Below are positions 35,320 through 48,800 of a DNA stretch of 64,000 nt, piece by piece. This stretch comes from Paragorgia papillata (lineage: Eukaryota; Cnidaria; Anthozoa; Scleralcyonacea; Coralliidae), in the NCBI GenBank assembly GCA_035771165.1, contig JAWNZC010000237.1, positions 186,001 to 250,000 of the forward strand, in the 5' to 3' direction. How positions within the stretch are numbered: position 1 is the stretch's first letter; the number at the start of each line of letters is the position of its first letter. Under the pieces are notes generated by a model. The model ran no database searches. It worked only from the letters and a program-made list of their open reading frames with translations, and had not been told where the DNA came from. The position numbers and the translations under genes are program-made.

Positions 35320-35940
35320 GGGTTCGAATTAACATATCGCGATTCGCAAATCGCGATGCACTTTTTGAAATATGCGATTCAAAACAAACATAAAAACTCC
35401 AAAATCGCGATGCAATGTCACCGCTGAGTGCCTTCCAATAACTTCTTCACAGCGTGTTTTGGTTTATTACAAAACAAAACAACAGCCTTGGATAGTTCTC
35501 ACGTTACATCACATCATAACAATAAAAAATTCGTGAAACTGAAACACTGCTACTGTAAATTTATCCTTCATAATTCAATGAGATTTTGAGCGCAAAAATA
35601 AAACAAACACATGTCATTTCAGACACATTTCTGACACTGTTGTTTCGCCTGCAGTTTGAAACGTCACATTTAATATGAGTAAAATGCTTGGAAAGGTTCG
35701 CATTACGCACTGATGAGTTTGACGTTTCGGTTTGAAACAAGCTTAAATAAATGTGTTGTTCTTTTTGCACAGCGTTTCGAATTCTAGTCTAATCCAGAAC
35801 TCCAACGCTGACTCTGTCTGAAATACCGAAACGAAAGCGGAAGTTGAAACGGGGGGGGGTCAGGGTCAGTCCCAGCCACCCCCTACTTTTTCAACAATAT
35901 TTTCGCGATGCACTTTTGAAATGTTAATTCGAACCCTGAT
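35320..35940. mobile_element. MITE with CAGGGTTCGAATTAACAT ends
   Basis: Terminal inverted repeat CAGGGTTCGAATTAACAT at 35320 and ATGTTAATTCGAACCCTG ending at 35938, with subterminal CGCGATGCACTTTT words. The interior is AT-rich. Confidence 0.85.
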
Positions 35941-36167
35941 ATATTTCACCAACAGATTGCAGAGACTTAAAAGCCTATATGAACACTCTGCATGAGTGCC
36001 ATACAAAATTTGCAAACATTCAGAACTTATTTTGTGCCCCATCCAAGCCCCAGTACCATACAATTTCTGGCTTCACCACTGATTATTCTTATGTAAAAGT
36101 TCAGTTGTAAACACAAGAATGATCTAATTTGTTTAAATGCATCTGAATGAATACAAATTGGCAACCA

Positions 36168-36556
36168 ACCTCGTACCCAGGGCCACTTGTAGGGAGCTGG
36201 GCCAAGGTGGTGGGAACAAATGGCCCTGGTGGAGGCCAGGCTATCTCAGCCTCTGATTGGTCAAGAGCTTATGGTGTAAATCAGACGGTTTGATTTTTTC
36301 TTTTTTTTTTTTTAAATTGTATTTTGACCTTGTCGTTGTTCCTGCACACGGCACAGGAAATTATATTTTAAACCATGCAATAATTAGGTGTAATTAGTTA
36401 TAATTACTGTGTAAAGAACCGAATTCTAGTTAATAAAATGCGCAATATACTGCGCATTTTGAGCTAGCCTCCACCAGGGCCATTTGTTCCCGCCATTTTG
36501 TTTTATTCGTCATCTTGGCCCAGTTCCCTACAAATGGCCTTGGGTACGAGGTTGAT
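36168..36556. mobile_element. MITE, AACCTCGTACCCAGGGCC family
   Basis: Ends AACCTCGTACCCAGGGCCA and TGGCCTTGGGTACGAGGTT. The second pair GCCTCCACCAGGGCCATTTG is inverted inside. Related to the inner hairpin at 2338-2645. It lies about 200 bp upstream of the first RhoGAP coding exon. Confidence 0.85.
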
Positions 36557-36753
36557 TGACAACCATCTTAATGAATACACTGTGTATAGTATATGCTTTA
36601 GATCTGTATTTTGTCTAAAATAATGTTCTTTTTTTTCAAATATGCGCTGTAGTTAATCTCTTTTTTTCTCTCATTTATTTAGCTATGAATATGTTAGGAT
36701 TGTAGTGAATTGTGCAAGATATTCTGTATAAAAGACTTGTGAGACTATCCAAT

Positions 36754-36889
36754 ATGGCCAAACCAATGAGAAAGTTTGACAGGACACCAAAGTCTAAACA
36801 AAGTGACTTGGATATGTTCTGGAAAGAATATGAATCTATTGAACCAAACATTCAAGAAAATGCTGAAGAAGAAGATGAACACTTGAGTG
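36754..36889 (+). CDS. ARHGAP18: RhoGAP coding exon 1
   Basis: It starts MAKPMRKFDRTPKSKQSDLD and ends with the donor AGTG|GTATGG. The exon extends 5' to an acceptor at 36682, so the 5' UTR is spliced or the ATG is preceded by an upstream exon. Stops precede the ATG in frame. Confidence 0.8.
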
Positions 36890-39800
36890 GTATGGTCTGA
36901 ATTGGAAACCTCTGTTTGTGTGGTGTGGTAGGGTGGTGTGGTGTGGTAGAGTGGTGTGGTGTGGTGTAATGGGGTCAGGTGTGTGTAGAGTAGTGTACTG
37001 TATGGTGCAGTGTGGTCACTGTGGTGGAGTGAGCAAAGTGTAGTGCAGTGTGATAGAGTGTAGTATGATGGAGTGTGGTGTGGTGAAGTGTAGTGTGATG
37101 GTGTATGGAGTCAGTGGTGTACTGTTGAGTGCTGTTAAATGGAGTGTAGTGTGGTGGAATGGTGTGGTGTGATGTGATAGAGTGTAGTGTGATGAAGTGT
37201 AGTGTGATGGAGTGTGGTGTGATGGAGTGTGGTGGAGTGTGGTGTGATGGAGTGTAGTGTGATGGAGTGTGGTGGAGTGTAGTGTGATGGAGTGTGTTGT
37301 GATGGAGTGTGTTGTGATGGAGTGTGGTGTGATGGAGTGTAGTGTGATGGAGTGTAGTGTGATGGAGTGTGGTGTGATGGAGTGTAGTGTGATGGAGTGT
37401 GCATGGTGTGATGGAGTGTGGTGTGATGGAGTGTGGTGTGATGGAGTGTGGTGTGTAGTGTGATGGAGTGTAGTGTGGTGGAGTGTAGTGTGGTGGAGTG
37501 GAGTGTGGTGGAGTGTAGTGTGATGAAGTGTGGAGTGTAGTGTGATGGAGTGTGGTGTGATGGAGTGTGCATGGTGTGATGGAGTGTGCATGGTGTGATG
37601 GAGTGTGTATGGTGTGATGGAGTGTAGTGTGGTGGAGTGTAGTGTGATGAAGTGTGGAGTGTAGTGTGATGGAGTGTAGTGTGATGGAATGTGGTGTACT
37701 TGATGGAGTGTGGTGTGTAGTGTGATGGAGTGTAGTGTGATGGAGTGTAGTGTGATGGAGTGTGGTGTGATGGAGTGTGTAGTGGTGTAGTGTAGTGTAG
37801 TGTAGTGTAGTGTAGTGTAGTGTAGTGTAGTGTAGTGTAGTGTAGTGTAGTGTAGTGTAGTGTGATGGAGTGTAGTGTGATGGAGTGGAGTGTAATGGAG
37901 TGTAGTGTGATGGAGTGTGCATGGAGTGTGGTGTGTAGTGTGATGGAGTGTAGTGTGATTTCTATTTATGTACATGTACATGTATGGTATTATTTCTATT
38001 TAACTTCAGAACTGGAGCAAGATGTTGAATGGTTGAAAGAAGCTGGATTTGATTCTGTAGTAGCAAGATACAGAGGTGAGTGCTATTGCCTTTGATAAAC
38101 AGAAACACAAACGAATTTTAAACCATTGTGCATGGGGAACTGTTGTTAACCATTTCACGTAATAATAACTAATATATCATACACGAGAATCAGAAGGAAT
38201 GTTTGATCTGATATCAAACACGGAGAAGTGTGTTGGAAAACCGAGGCAAAGCTGAGGTTACTTAACACACTTCGAGGTGTTGATAACAGATCAAATACAA
38301 CTTTCGAGTGTGTGATGTAGCTTCTCAAATGAATCAGTATTTTAAGAGAAAATTGTGGTGAAAGTTGGCTTCATTTATGCAAGTGTTTGATCACATATGC
38401 GTCTCGGTTCTGATTTCCTTTGTGTTTATCTTATGAATTATTAATGAGTTTGAGAACTATAAATCATGTGTTAAGAGTTTTATTCTGACTACGGTAACAC
38501 CGGACAATTTTATTCAGCAGAAGGAAGAGAGCCAAGGGTCAAAGAGCAAGAACTGAGAAAATTTTAAGACATTGAAAGTACATCCATTATGTATACTGTA
38601 CATTAATTTTTATTTACTGCCATGGCTGTGTACGTGTATTTGTTTTTTGTCATGTACATTACTAACTACTTAACCGAGAGTGAAGTCTTTACGGTAAAAT
38701 ATTAAACCGAGGTCTTGCTGTATTGACCGAGCGATAGCGAGGTTGATACGTTCAAGACCGCGGTTTGATATTTTACCATCTCAAACTCATTAATAATTCA
38801 TAAGGAAAACACAAACGAAATCAGTACCGTATCTGTGGTATGGATATCGGAGGAAGAAATTACATAAATTAAGCAAACTTTTACCTTGATTTTCTCTTCA
38901 AATACTGATTTGTTTGAGATGCTATATCATACACTCGAAGGAGTGTTTCATCAGGATATCCAAGCACCTCGAAGTTTGTTCAAAAACCTCGGCTTCGCCT
39001 CAGTTTTCAACAAACGTCTCAGTGTTTGGATATCCCGATGAAACACTCCTCCTCGTGTATGATATATTACGTAAAGAGCGAACGGTCGACGTTATACTAA
39101 GTAGTTTATTATATGGCACTTTTTATTTCAAAATCAATCATGTATTTCTTGGTCTTCGCTTCCTTTAACTTCGTCAAAACACCGGACTAGCGTTATTTTC
39201 TGTTGTTTCTTTCTCGTCTGGATACTAAAATTTACTTTTAGAATGTTCATCGTCATTTATTTCATTTATATTCGTCGTTTTGCAGCAATAACTTTCTTAT
39301 TGGGAGTTTTTGTTTGTTTCCAATCGTAGGGCATTAACAATTTTCATAATGCCCGCGGGCATTACGGAGAAATCTCGCCACGTCAGCAACCAATCAAGCG
39401 CGTGATTTTACCGTCGTGCCATATAATAAATACATGTACTGTATGTTGTGTTTGCAGATAGCAAAGAAATTAATGCTGATGACTTGGATTTCAAGAACAT
39501 GACGTCATCTCTTACGAGAAAGCAAGCTGAGGCTGTGCGAAGAAGAGTGAATAAATTGAATGCAAATGTAAAGGAACGTTTGAGCTTGCAAGAAACATCT
39601 TCAGGACCAGTGTTAAAATTCTCAGTCCCGGAAAACACTACTTCCAGACAGCGCTCTCACCATACAGATATCCGTTCTATATTCCCAACACAAACTGTGG
39701 GCGAGCCTAGTAATAATAATCGTATGCCACAATACCCCAGTCGGCGGTCGTACAGTGAAGGAATACCACTTGTTAGATCTGAAGTTATAACATACCCTCG

Positions 39801-42800
39801 ACTACGCAATTCTCGGTCGCAAGAGAATGTTAATAGAATTTCCGCTGGTGGTCCTGTCAAGGTTCTTACTACTGGAGCTAATATTCAGACTCAGCTTATT
39901 AGTCGAGCAGCGGTTTTACCCCAAGCAAGGAGTCGAACGCCAAGTCCTAACACGAAACGTCAATCAGCATCGTATGCGGTACAGTTGACTGGCAAAGGAA
40001 CAGGAGGCCACGGTGATGGATCCAAAACAGTACAAAGTACGTATAGTGAAATAAAGGTAGTAGTGTTGAAATACAAATCGAAATATAGTAAGGTTTGAGT
40101 ACTGCCGAAAATATTGAACGCAGTTTCCAATCTTTCGAGCGAAGGCCCTTCGTCAGAGAGGGCCTGCGTTTAAATTAGATTTTTTAGATTTAGATTTAAT
40201 AACTTTATTGCCTATAGCAACTGGTGGTCAAACAGGGCGAAGTGCCCCAATTGAACATGACATACCATGATGTAAGTGTTGGTTTTACTGAGGGAGGAAA
40301 ACTGGAGAACCCGGCGAAAAACCCTCGAAGCACAGGAGAGATCAACTACAACTCTACTCACATGAGTCCAAGCTCGACAACGGGGTCATTCCCAAGCGGT
40401 CACCCATCCAAGTACTAACCCCGTCTAACCGGGCTTAACTTTTGGTGAGAGGCAGCGCGTTAACAGCACACGCCACCCGTGCTCCCCTAATAGTATTTTC
40501 GGCAGTACTCAAACCTTACTATATTTCAAGGTACGTATAGCTTACGGTTACCGAGATGGAGGTAACTAAGCTAGTTAGTGACCGAGGGCTGAGGTCAAGG
40601 GCGTCACCAGGGAGGGGGTGAGGGGGGTGAGGGGGACGAGTCCCCACTTCACGCCAAGGTCGATTTTATAATTTGTTTAAAACCGAGGATAAAGTAGTGG
40701 TGGGGGGGTGGGGGGCGAGGAAGTTAAGAAACTTGTGAAATGGGTTTTCTAAGATTGAAAAGTGTGTGATCCCAAACAATTAATAAAATTTTAAAAAGTC
40801 TCCTACTAGCTGAGACCGTCGCTGCTGTGATTTCCACAAATCCCACCGTCCACGCACAAATCCAGCTGCGCGTGCTATTTGTCGCACTCTGTGGTTGTGT
40901 TTACTCGCACCACAATTTTAGAAATGTGCGAAAGCCTCATAGTATCACTTCCCGACCCAATCTCACGATGTGATGTAACATTTTAAAATGTAACGTAAGG
41001 TTTCATATAACGTACAGGTCTCATGCACAACATAATGTAAGGTCTTACAACATAACTTAAGGTCTTATAATGCAACGTAAGGCCACACAACGTAACATGA
41101 GGTCCCACAACGTAACGTACAGTAAGGTCTCACAATGCAACGTAAGGTCTCACAACGTAATGTAAGGTCTCAGAATATAACGTAAGGTCTCACAACGTAA
41201 CTTAAGGTCTTACAATGTAACGTAAGGTCTCACAATATAACGTAAGGCCTCACAACGTACGTAACTTAAGGTCTTACAATGCAACTTAAGGCCTCACAAC
41301 GTAACTTAAGGTCTCACAATGTAACGTAAGGTCTCACAACGTAACGTAAGGTCTCACAACGTAACGTAAGGTCTCACAACGTAACCTAAGGTGTTACAAC
41401 GTAACGTGAGATCTCACAACGTAATGTAAGGTTTCACAACGTAACGTAAGGTCTCACAACGTAACGTAAGGTCTCACAATGTAATGTAAGGTCTCACAAC
41501 GTAACCTAAGGTCTTACAACGTATGAACGTAACGTGAGATCTCACAACGTAACCTAAGGTCTTACAACGTAACGTGAGATCTCACAACGTAATGTAAGGT
41601 TTCACAACGTAACGTAAGGTCTCACTATCGACTAGTACACTGGCGGCAAAAAGACGAAATATGCTATATCACTGAGATGCTGCATTTAAGGCATTGCATT
41701 TCACCCCAGGCTCCCCAGCGTGAGAAATCTGTTTCTCGCTTCTTTCATACTTCAACCAGTGAGAAACTCTAATTTTCTGGCTGGGATTCAGAAACATTTT
41801 CTCAGCATTTTAGCTTGACGAATGTCTACCTAACATCTGCTGTAAGTAACACCGCTGCCAAACGTTTTGCGCCTGCGCGACGTCCGAGCTCGTACCAAAA
41901 AGAGCGGGAAATCACTGAAATATTTAGACTGGTCCGAGAGTCCCACACAAAAGTTAAAATTACAAACATACCACCAAAACATTAAGGTAGGTAATTTGTG
42001 CATGGCTTCTTTGTCAATATTGTAACATATTCTGAAATGACCCCTTCGTAATTTTCATGGCCTTTTTTTAAAAGACAAATGAATAGTCGAGTCTTACTTA
42101 GTCTTCACTGTCTGGTTGTTGTTGCCACGGCTAGTTCCCAATCTCTTGCAATGTTTACTCTTGCAAAAACGTTTGGAAGCAGTGTTACTGTAAGTAATCT
42201 CTATTTCCAACTTATCAATTTTTTTATAAGTTTGAGTGTAGTTAATGGGAACCACAAAGGAGTTTTAGTCATGTAATGTATTGTGGAAGAATGAGGGAGA
42301 GATTAGAAGGGAATTTGAATAAAAAGCGCAATTAGCCTCCGGCTATGTTGCATATGGAAAGGCGGATAGTCATTCTCCTTGGGGGTAGTTGTGGGATTAT
42401 GTAGGCATATTAGTAAATTGTTGGATGTAGGTAAAAGTCGAGGTTTATAAGTAATGTATTTTGTGTTGATGCATGTCAACTATTTTGTGTATCTTAAGCA
42501 TATCAATGCAGGCTTAAATATGCCTTCATCATTTGATATGTTTGCGCACAAGCTGTTGACATCATAGTAATAAGTATTAAATCAGTAGGTGAGTTGTTAT
42601 TAAGAGAGAATGTTCGTTTGAGAATGTCAGTAGTGTCTTGGATGTAGGAGGGTATGTGGGGGATGAGTGAGTAAATATTTAATCAATATCTGTAAATCGC
42701 ATACAGATTCGTCCTGATTTACATAAACGTTTCCCTCAATTTACGTAGCTAAAATCACTCCAACTTGAAAACTAGTTTGAAAATTAGTTTGAAAACATGG

Positions 42801-45800
42801 CTATTTAGATGCGTCCAAGTACGATAAAACATTCGCAGCCGATCTGTATCTGATTTACTACGGCTCGCTTGCAGCTCGCCTTGTAAATCACGTACAGATC
42901 GCTGCCCATGCTTTATCTATTACTTAAAGGAGCAGTGTCACCATTTGCGCATCTTTTTTGCGCACATAGAAATAACTTCGGAAAATGTTGGAAATAGCTC
43001 TAAATCGGACAAGAAACCAGAGAAATGAATCAAATGATATTTACCTTCTACGGTATTCCAATGAGAGCAGATGGGCTGCAAAGTCGCTATCGCTACATGA
43101 ACCATATCCAGCTACGATTTTAGCATCTTTCCATGACTCAAATATAGTCAGTGATAAGTAAATACGTTTGTGCTGACTATTCCAGGCTTTCTGTGAACTA
43201 TTTGATCCCTCGTATTTTCTCTTTCGGCCTGAATTATCGCGTCTTCCACCATACGCTCCGCCAAGTGCGGCCGCCATCTTGGATCAACAGACTTGAAAAC
43301 CTACAGGCTGTAGTTTAAGTATGTTTGCAGATGATACCGCAATTTATTGCAGTGGAACCGATGCCAACGAAATTGAAGGAAAGCTGAACTCTGACCTAGC
43401 TGGAATTTCCAACTGGATCCATGCAAATGGTCTAGCCATTAATATAACGAAAACCGAATTCATGGTTATAGGTATACTTCACAAAAAATAAGATATTGTG
43501 AACCTATTACTCTATTCCTTGATGATGTCCCTATTAAAAGAGTTGAGGCTTACAAATACCTAGGAGTCATTATTGATCCTAACTTATCCTGGTTACCACA
43601 CATCGATAAACTATGCAAGAAGTAATGAGTAATGATTTATTTAACGTCGTAAGCACAGGATGTGGTCGCCCAATCATCCGAGCCAGAGGCTCATGTTAAA
43701 GTGCACGACATAAGCTAAGACCTAAGTGTTGATTTTACGGAGGGAGGAAAACCGCAGAAGCCTGCGAAAAACCCTCGAAGCACAGGAGAGACCAACTAAA
43801 CTCTACTCACATGAAATTCAAGTTCGAGAACAGGGTTATTCCCAGACGGTCACCCATCCAAGTACTAACCCCATCCAACTGGGCTTAACTACAGCGGTGA
43901 GAGGCAGCGCCCTAACAGCACACGCCACCCGTGCTTCCACACGGCCTCGTGTGGCAAGGCCTCGTCAAGGATTGGCATACTCAAACGCATAATGCCTTTC
44001 CTCTCAAAATCAACAGCTAATCTTGTCTACAACACAACCATAAGTCCTGTATTTGATTATTGTGGAGTTGTCTGGGATAGCTGTGGTACCACGTCAGCAA
44101 CAAAACTACAGGGTTTACAGAACCGGGCCGCAAGATTAATCCTCGGAGTAAATTCCTCTACACCTTCCGATATAGCCCTACACCAATTGGGGTGGATTCC
44201 TCTGAGTGATAGAAGACAAAATCATGAAGCTATCTTAATGTACAAATATTTACATTGTGACATTGAAGGAATAAATATGGATCTCACGAAGACGTGGAAA
44301 GACACAGATATAATACCAGAAATAAAGAAGATTTTATTCTTCCTAAGCCTAGAACAAATCAATTAAAGAGATCATTTAAATATTCAACAATTTCTATCTG
44401 GAACTCCCTATCAATGAGTACCAAAAACGCTGATAACTTGAGGTCTTTTAAAAGTTTGTTGATGAGTAAAACTTAGTTTATAATCCAAATTCTGTTTTAT
44501 ATATACATTTTTAGGTAGATCTTTTAGTAAATAGATATAATAACTTATTTTGTATTTTATCTTATCCTTTTAACAATTGTAATACGCTATGTAATTTATA
44601 ATATATAAATTTATGTAAATATTTTATAGCTGATTAGTTTCAGGGCCACTAGGGAGAACAGTTTTTAACTGATAGTGTTACCCTGTTGAAATAAAGCTTA
44701 TTATTGTTATTATTATTATTATTTAAGTTGGCGCGTGATTATTGCGTGGGCTTTGCGAGTGACACTGCTCCTTTAATATATCAACTGTGATGTTATTTCT
44801 ACGTATAGGTCAATCACCAGTTACTGCAGTAGGAGGAGGTGCTGGTGGTGTTTCTAAGAAGCTCGGTGGTTCATTGTTTTACATCACAGCTGTAAGCAAT
44901 CCTGCATCAGATTCTCCAAGTACTGCTGCGAAAATGAAAGACTTATCCATAAATGATAACTGGGAGTTGTCTTCGAGGAAAAACAGTCCTTCACTTGCAA
45001 ACAATTCTGTGACCACTCCCGAACAAGAGTTTCAGCCGTCAAGTCATAATGAAATTAATGAAGAAAACTTTAAGGAGGTTCCTGTTACTGATGAAAAGCC
45101 AATAATTGTAAGTTTAGCTGCATGTAGCTGTCCACCTTCATGCACATGCATGTAACGTTTACGTACTGTACCTTCCTTCCTTAGCTATCTACCACCTTCC
45201 TATCTGCTGTACTTACTTACCTACCTACTTACTTGTTTGTTTGTTTGTTTGTTTGTTTGTTTGTTTGTTTGTTTGTTTGTTTGTTTGTTTGTTTGTTTTA
45301 ATCACTTTATTACCAAATACACGTAATGGCAATAGGTGGCTGAACAGAGCAAAGCCCCAATTGATTTCAGCTACCAAACAGATGTCAGGCGCGGGCACCC
45401 TCCCGCCTGAGATAGGGTCTGAGATTCGAGCCGGGAAATTCCGTACATCTGACGTCATCTGTCTGAATACACATCGCAACACACACGTGGGGCAATTTGT
45501 CCATTTCCGAAGTTTGCTGTTGGAGTCTGAAGAAACTATAAACTTAACGGGATAACATTTACTAGTGCACCAATTTGTGACTTCCCCAGGAAAAGGGTGC
45601 ACCCTTAAACGAATTTGGTTTATTATAACGGCCAAAACAACGACGAGAATCGAATGGCGAATGGTTTGGGAAAGCGTTCGGACGATTTGGCTAGCTGAAA
45701 TGCCGTGAAACGGATTTCGGGTCATGCATGGCAAGAGTTTAAAACAGTTTGCTTTGAGCGTTCAGACGATTTACTGTATACGTATTTGCTTTCACAGCGC

Positions 45801-48800
45801 ATTTTTTATTACCATCTATTATGACTTGTTGTTAGAATCCCATACAACTTCGTAAGGAGTTTTGAGTGGGCTTATAACCGGAGGGCTTATAACCGGAGGG
45901 CTTATAACCGGGGGCTTATAACCGGGGGTTTATAACCGGGGGCTTATAACCGGGAGCTTATAACCGGGGGGCTTATAAGCGGTATAGAAAAAAAACATTT
46001 CAAAACGCAACAGACAAACTATGTTGGCACTTTATTGCTCAACGTTTTGCTTAATATCGTAAGTGCAAAAACAGTCATTATTTTTACTATAAAAGTGCTA
46101 ATGGAAGGTGGGCTTATATCCGGAAGGGCTTATAACCGGAGGAATTTTCTGTTACCAAACAGATGGGCCTATAACGGGGGGGCTTATAAGCGGGAATCTA
46201 CCTACAGTACCTGCCTGGTACAGTACCAACGGTACATGTAGGTAGGAATTGTAGGTACTGTCTCGTCTGTCTGTAGAGATAGATACCTGCTCACTCACCC
46301 ATTCATCCACACTCCTACTCACTCACGCACCCACTTACTCACTTCCCATCCACCCACTCACCTGCCCATTCATTCACCTACCCAGTCATTCATTCATTCA
46401 CCCACCCACTCACACACCCACTCACCCACCTGCCCATTCATTCACCTACCCAGTCATTCACTCACCCACCCACCCACCTGCCCATTCATTCACCTACCCA
46501 GTCATTCACTCGCTCACCCACCCACTCACCTGCCCATTCATTCACTCACCCACCTGCCCATTCATTCACCTACCCAGTCATTCACTCACCCACCCACCCA
46601 CCTGCCCATTCACCTGCCCATTCATTCACCTACTCAGTCATTCACCCACTCACCCACCCACTCACCTGCCCATTCATTCACCTACACGCGTAAAAACGCA
46701 CAACTTGTTCACGGTTGTCAACAGGCGTGAACAATGTTGTGCTGCTCGCCGTGAACAATGTTGTGCTGCTCGCCGTGAACAATGTTGTGCTGCTCGCCGT
46801 GAACAAGTTGTCAACAAGTTGTTCACTTATGGTTCGAACAACTTGTTCACGGATAAATCAACAGTCATGAACAAGTTGTTCCAACAGCACATTTTTATAG
46901 CCAACAACGTTGTTCGCACATGATACAACATGTTGTAACAGCATGACGAAATAACAACGATGAACAACAATGTAACAACAATGGTGAACATGGTTGATGT
47001 ATCATCAACATGTTCTTCTGTTGTTACAACATGCGTGAACAACGGTTGTTGTTTCATCAGGCTGTAACAACTTGTTGAAACAATGATGAACAATGTTGTT
47101 CATTTATCAATGTTGTTCACTTATGTCAACAAGTTGTTACAGCATTGTTCAGGCAACAATGCTGTAACAACTTGCGAGATTTTTACGCGTGTACCCAGTC
47201 ATTCACCCACCCACTCACCTGCCCATTCATTCACCTACCCTGTCATTCACCCACTCACCCACCCACTACCCAGTCATTCACTCACTCACCCACTCACCCA
47301 TCCACTCACCCACTCACGCATCCACTCACCCACTCACGCATCCACTCACCCACTCACGCATCCATTCACCTACCCAGTCGTACCACAGTCGTATAATACG
47401 ACCGCGAAGTCCGTATTTCATAATTAGGTGGAACTTATTACAAATTGCCGTATTTAGTTGATTCAGACGGCGTATTTTTCATGAACTTAATTTTAGTATT
47501 AGATATGGCTGATGAAAAATACGCCGTCTGGAACGGGCCTCACTCACTCATCTATTCACGCACGCACCTACTCACTCACCCACACACTTTCTCATTCACT
47601 CACCCACTTATTCATTGCAGGAAAGCCAGAAAAGTGCAAATGACTATGGAACTCCACCGAAGTTTCCTATTTTACCAGTAAGAAATTTGAAAATCTCATG
47701 TTTGTTTTAAATTTATTTTGGGCTGTACCAATCAATAAATAATAATGACTAAAACACTACTTAACAATTCTTCGCCTCAGGCTCAGTGAATATCGGTGTA
47801 TAATAACCAAGACGAAGTCGAGTTTATTATATTCACCGATATTCACTGAGCCTGAGGCGAATAATTGTTTTAGTATAAATACACATTTTCGTACTTTTAG
47901 GAACAGCATTTTCTTTTAAATAGTGTGTTTTTCCTCATCTGTCGCATTGAGAAATTGGTGATTATCGAGAATTAGCCCGAAGTAGCTCGACCAATCAGCG
48001 TACGCGATTTTCTATAATCACCTGTGTATTTATACTAAATGTACATAATATAATCCATTATATTACATTACATTACAGTTACATTACATTACATTACATT
48101 ACATTACATTACAGTTACGTCACATTACAGTTACATTACATTACAGTTACAGTTACGTCACATTACATTACATTACATCACATCACATCGTTACATTACA
48201 TTTACATTGCATTACATTACATTACATTACAGTTACATTACATTACAGTTACATTTACATTTTCATTATATTACATTACAGTTACATTGCATTACATTAC
48301 ATTATATTACAGTTACATTACATTACATTTACATTGCATTTACATTACATTGCATTGCATTATATTACATTACATTATATTACAGTTACATTACATCACA
48401 GTTACATTACATTACAGTTACATTACATTACAGTTACATTACATTACAGTTACATTACAGTTACATTACATTACAGTTACATTACAGTTACATTACATTA
48501 CAGTTACATTACATTACAGTTACATTACATTACAGTTACATTACAGTTACATTACATTACATTACAGTTACATTACAGTTACATTACATTACAGTTACAT
48601 TACATTACAGTTACATTACATCACAGTTACAGTTAAATTACATTACATTACAGTTACATTACAGTTACATTACATTACATTACATTACAGTTACATTACA
48701 GTACATTACATTACAGTTACATTACATTACAGTTACATTACAGTTACATTACATTACATTACAGTTACATTACAGTTACATTACATTACAGTTACATTAC

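Larger units (their letters stand above)
42924..44776. mobile_element. TTAA-flanked DNA element hosting a LINE and a SINE
   Basis: Flanking TTAA at 42924-42927 and 44773-44776. Terminal inverted repeat AGGAGCAGTGTCAC and GTGACACTGCTCCT. It contains a minus-strand ATGGCGGCC exon, a LINE fragment and, inside that, a 5S-derived SINE. It ends 32 nt upstream of RhoGAP exon 4. TTAA use fits piggyBac- or Kolobok-type elements. Confidence 0.75.

Noticed and set aside
36975..37981. Minus-strand ORFs of over 300 residues made of LHHTT words
   Set aside because: The GTGTGATGGA minisatellite lacks stop codons in several frames; the region is the first RhoGAP intron.
40077..43960. 5S rRNA gene on the minus strand
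   Set aside because: Only the internal promoter half is well matched, the two copies are diverged, and both continue into a shared non-5S body, which fits a SINE.
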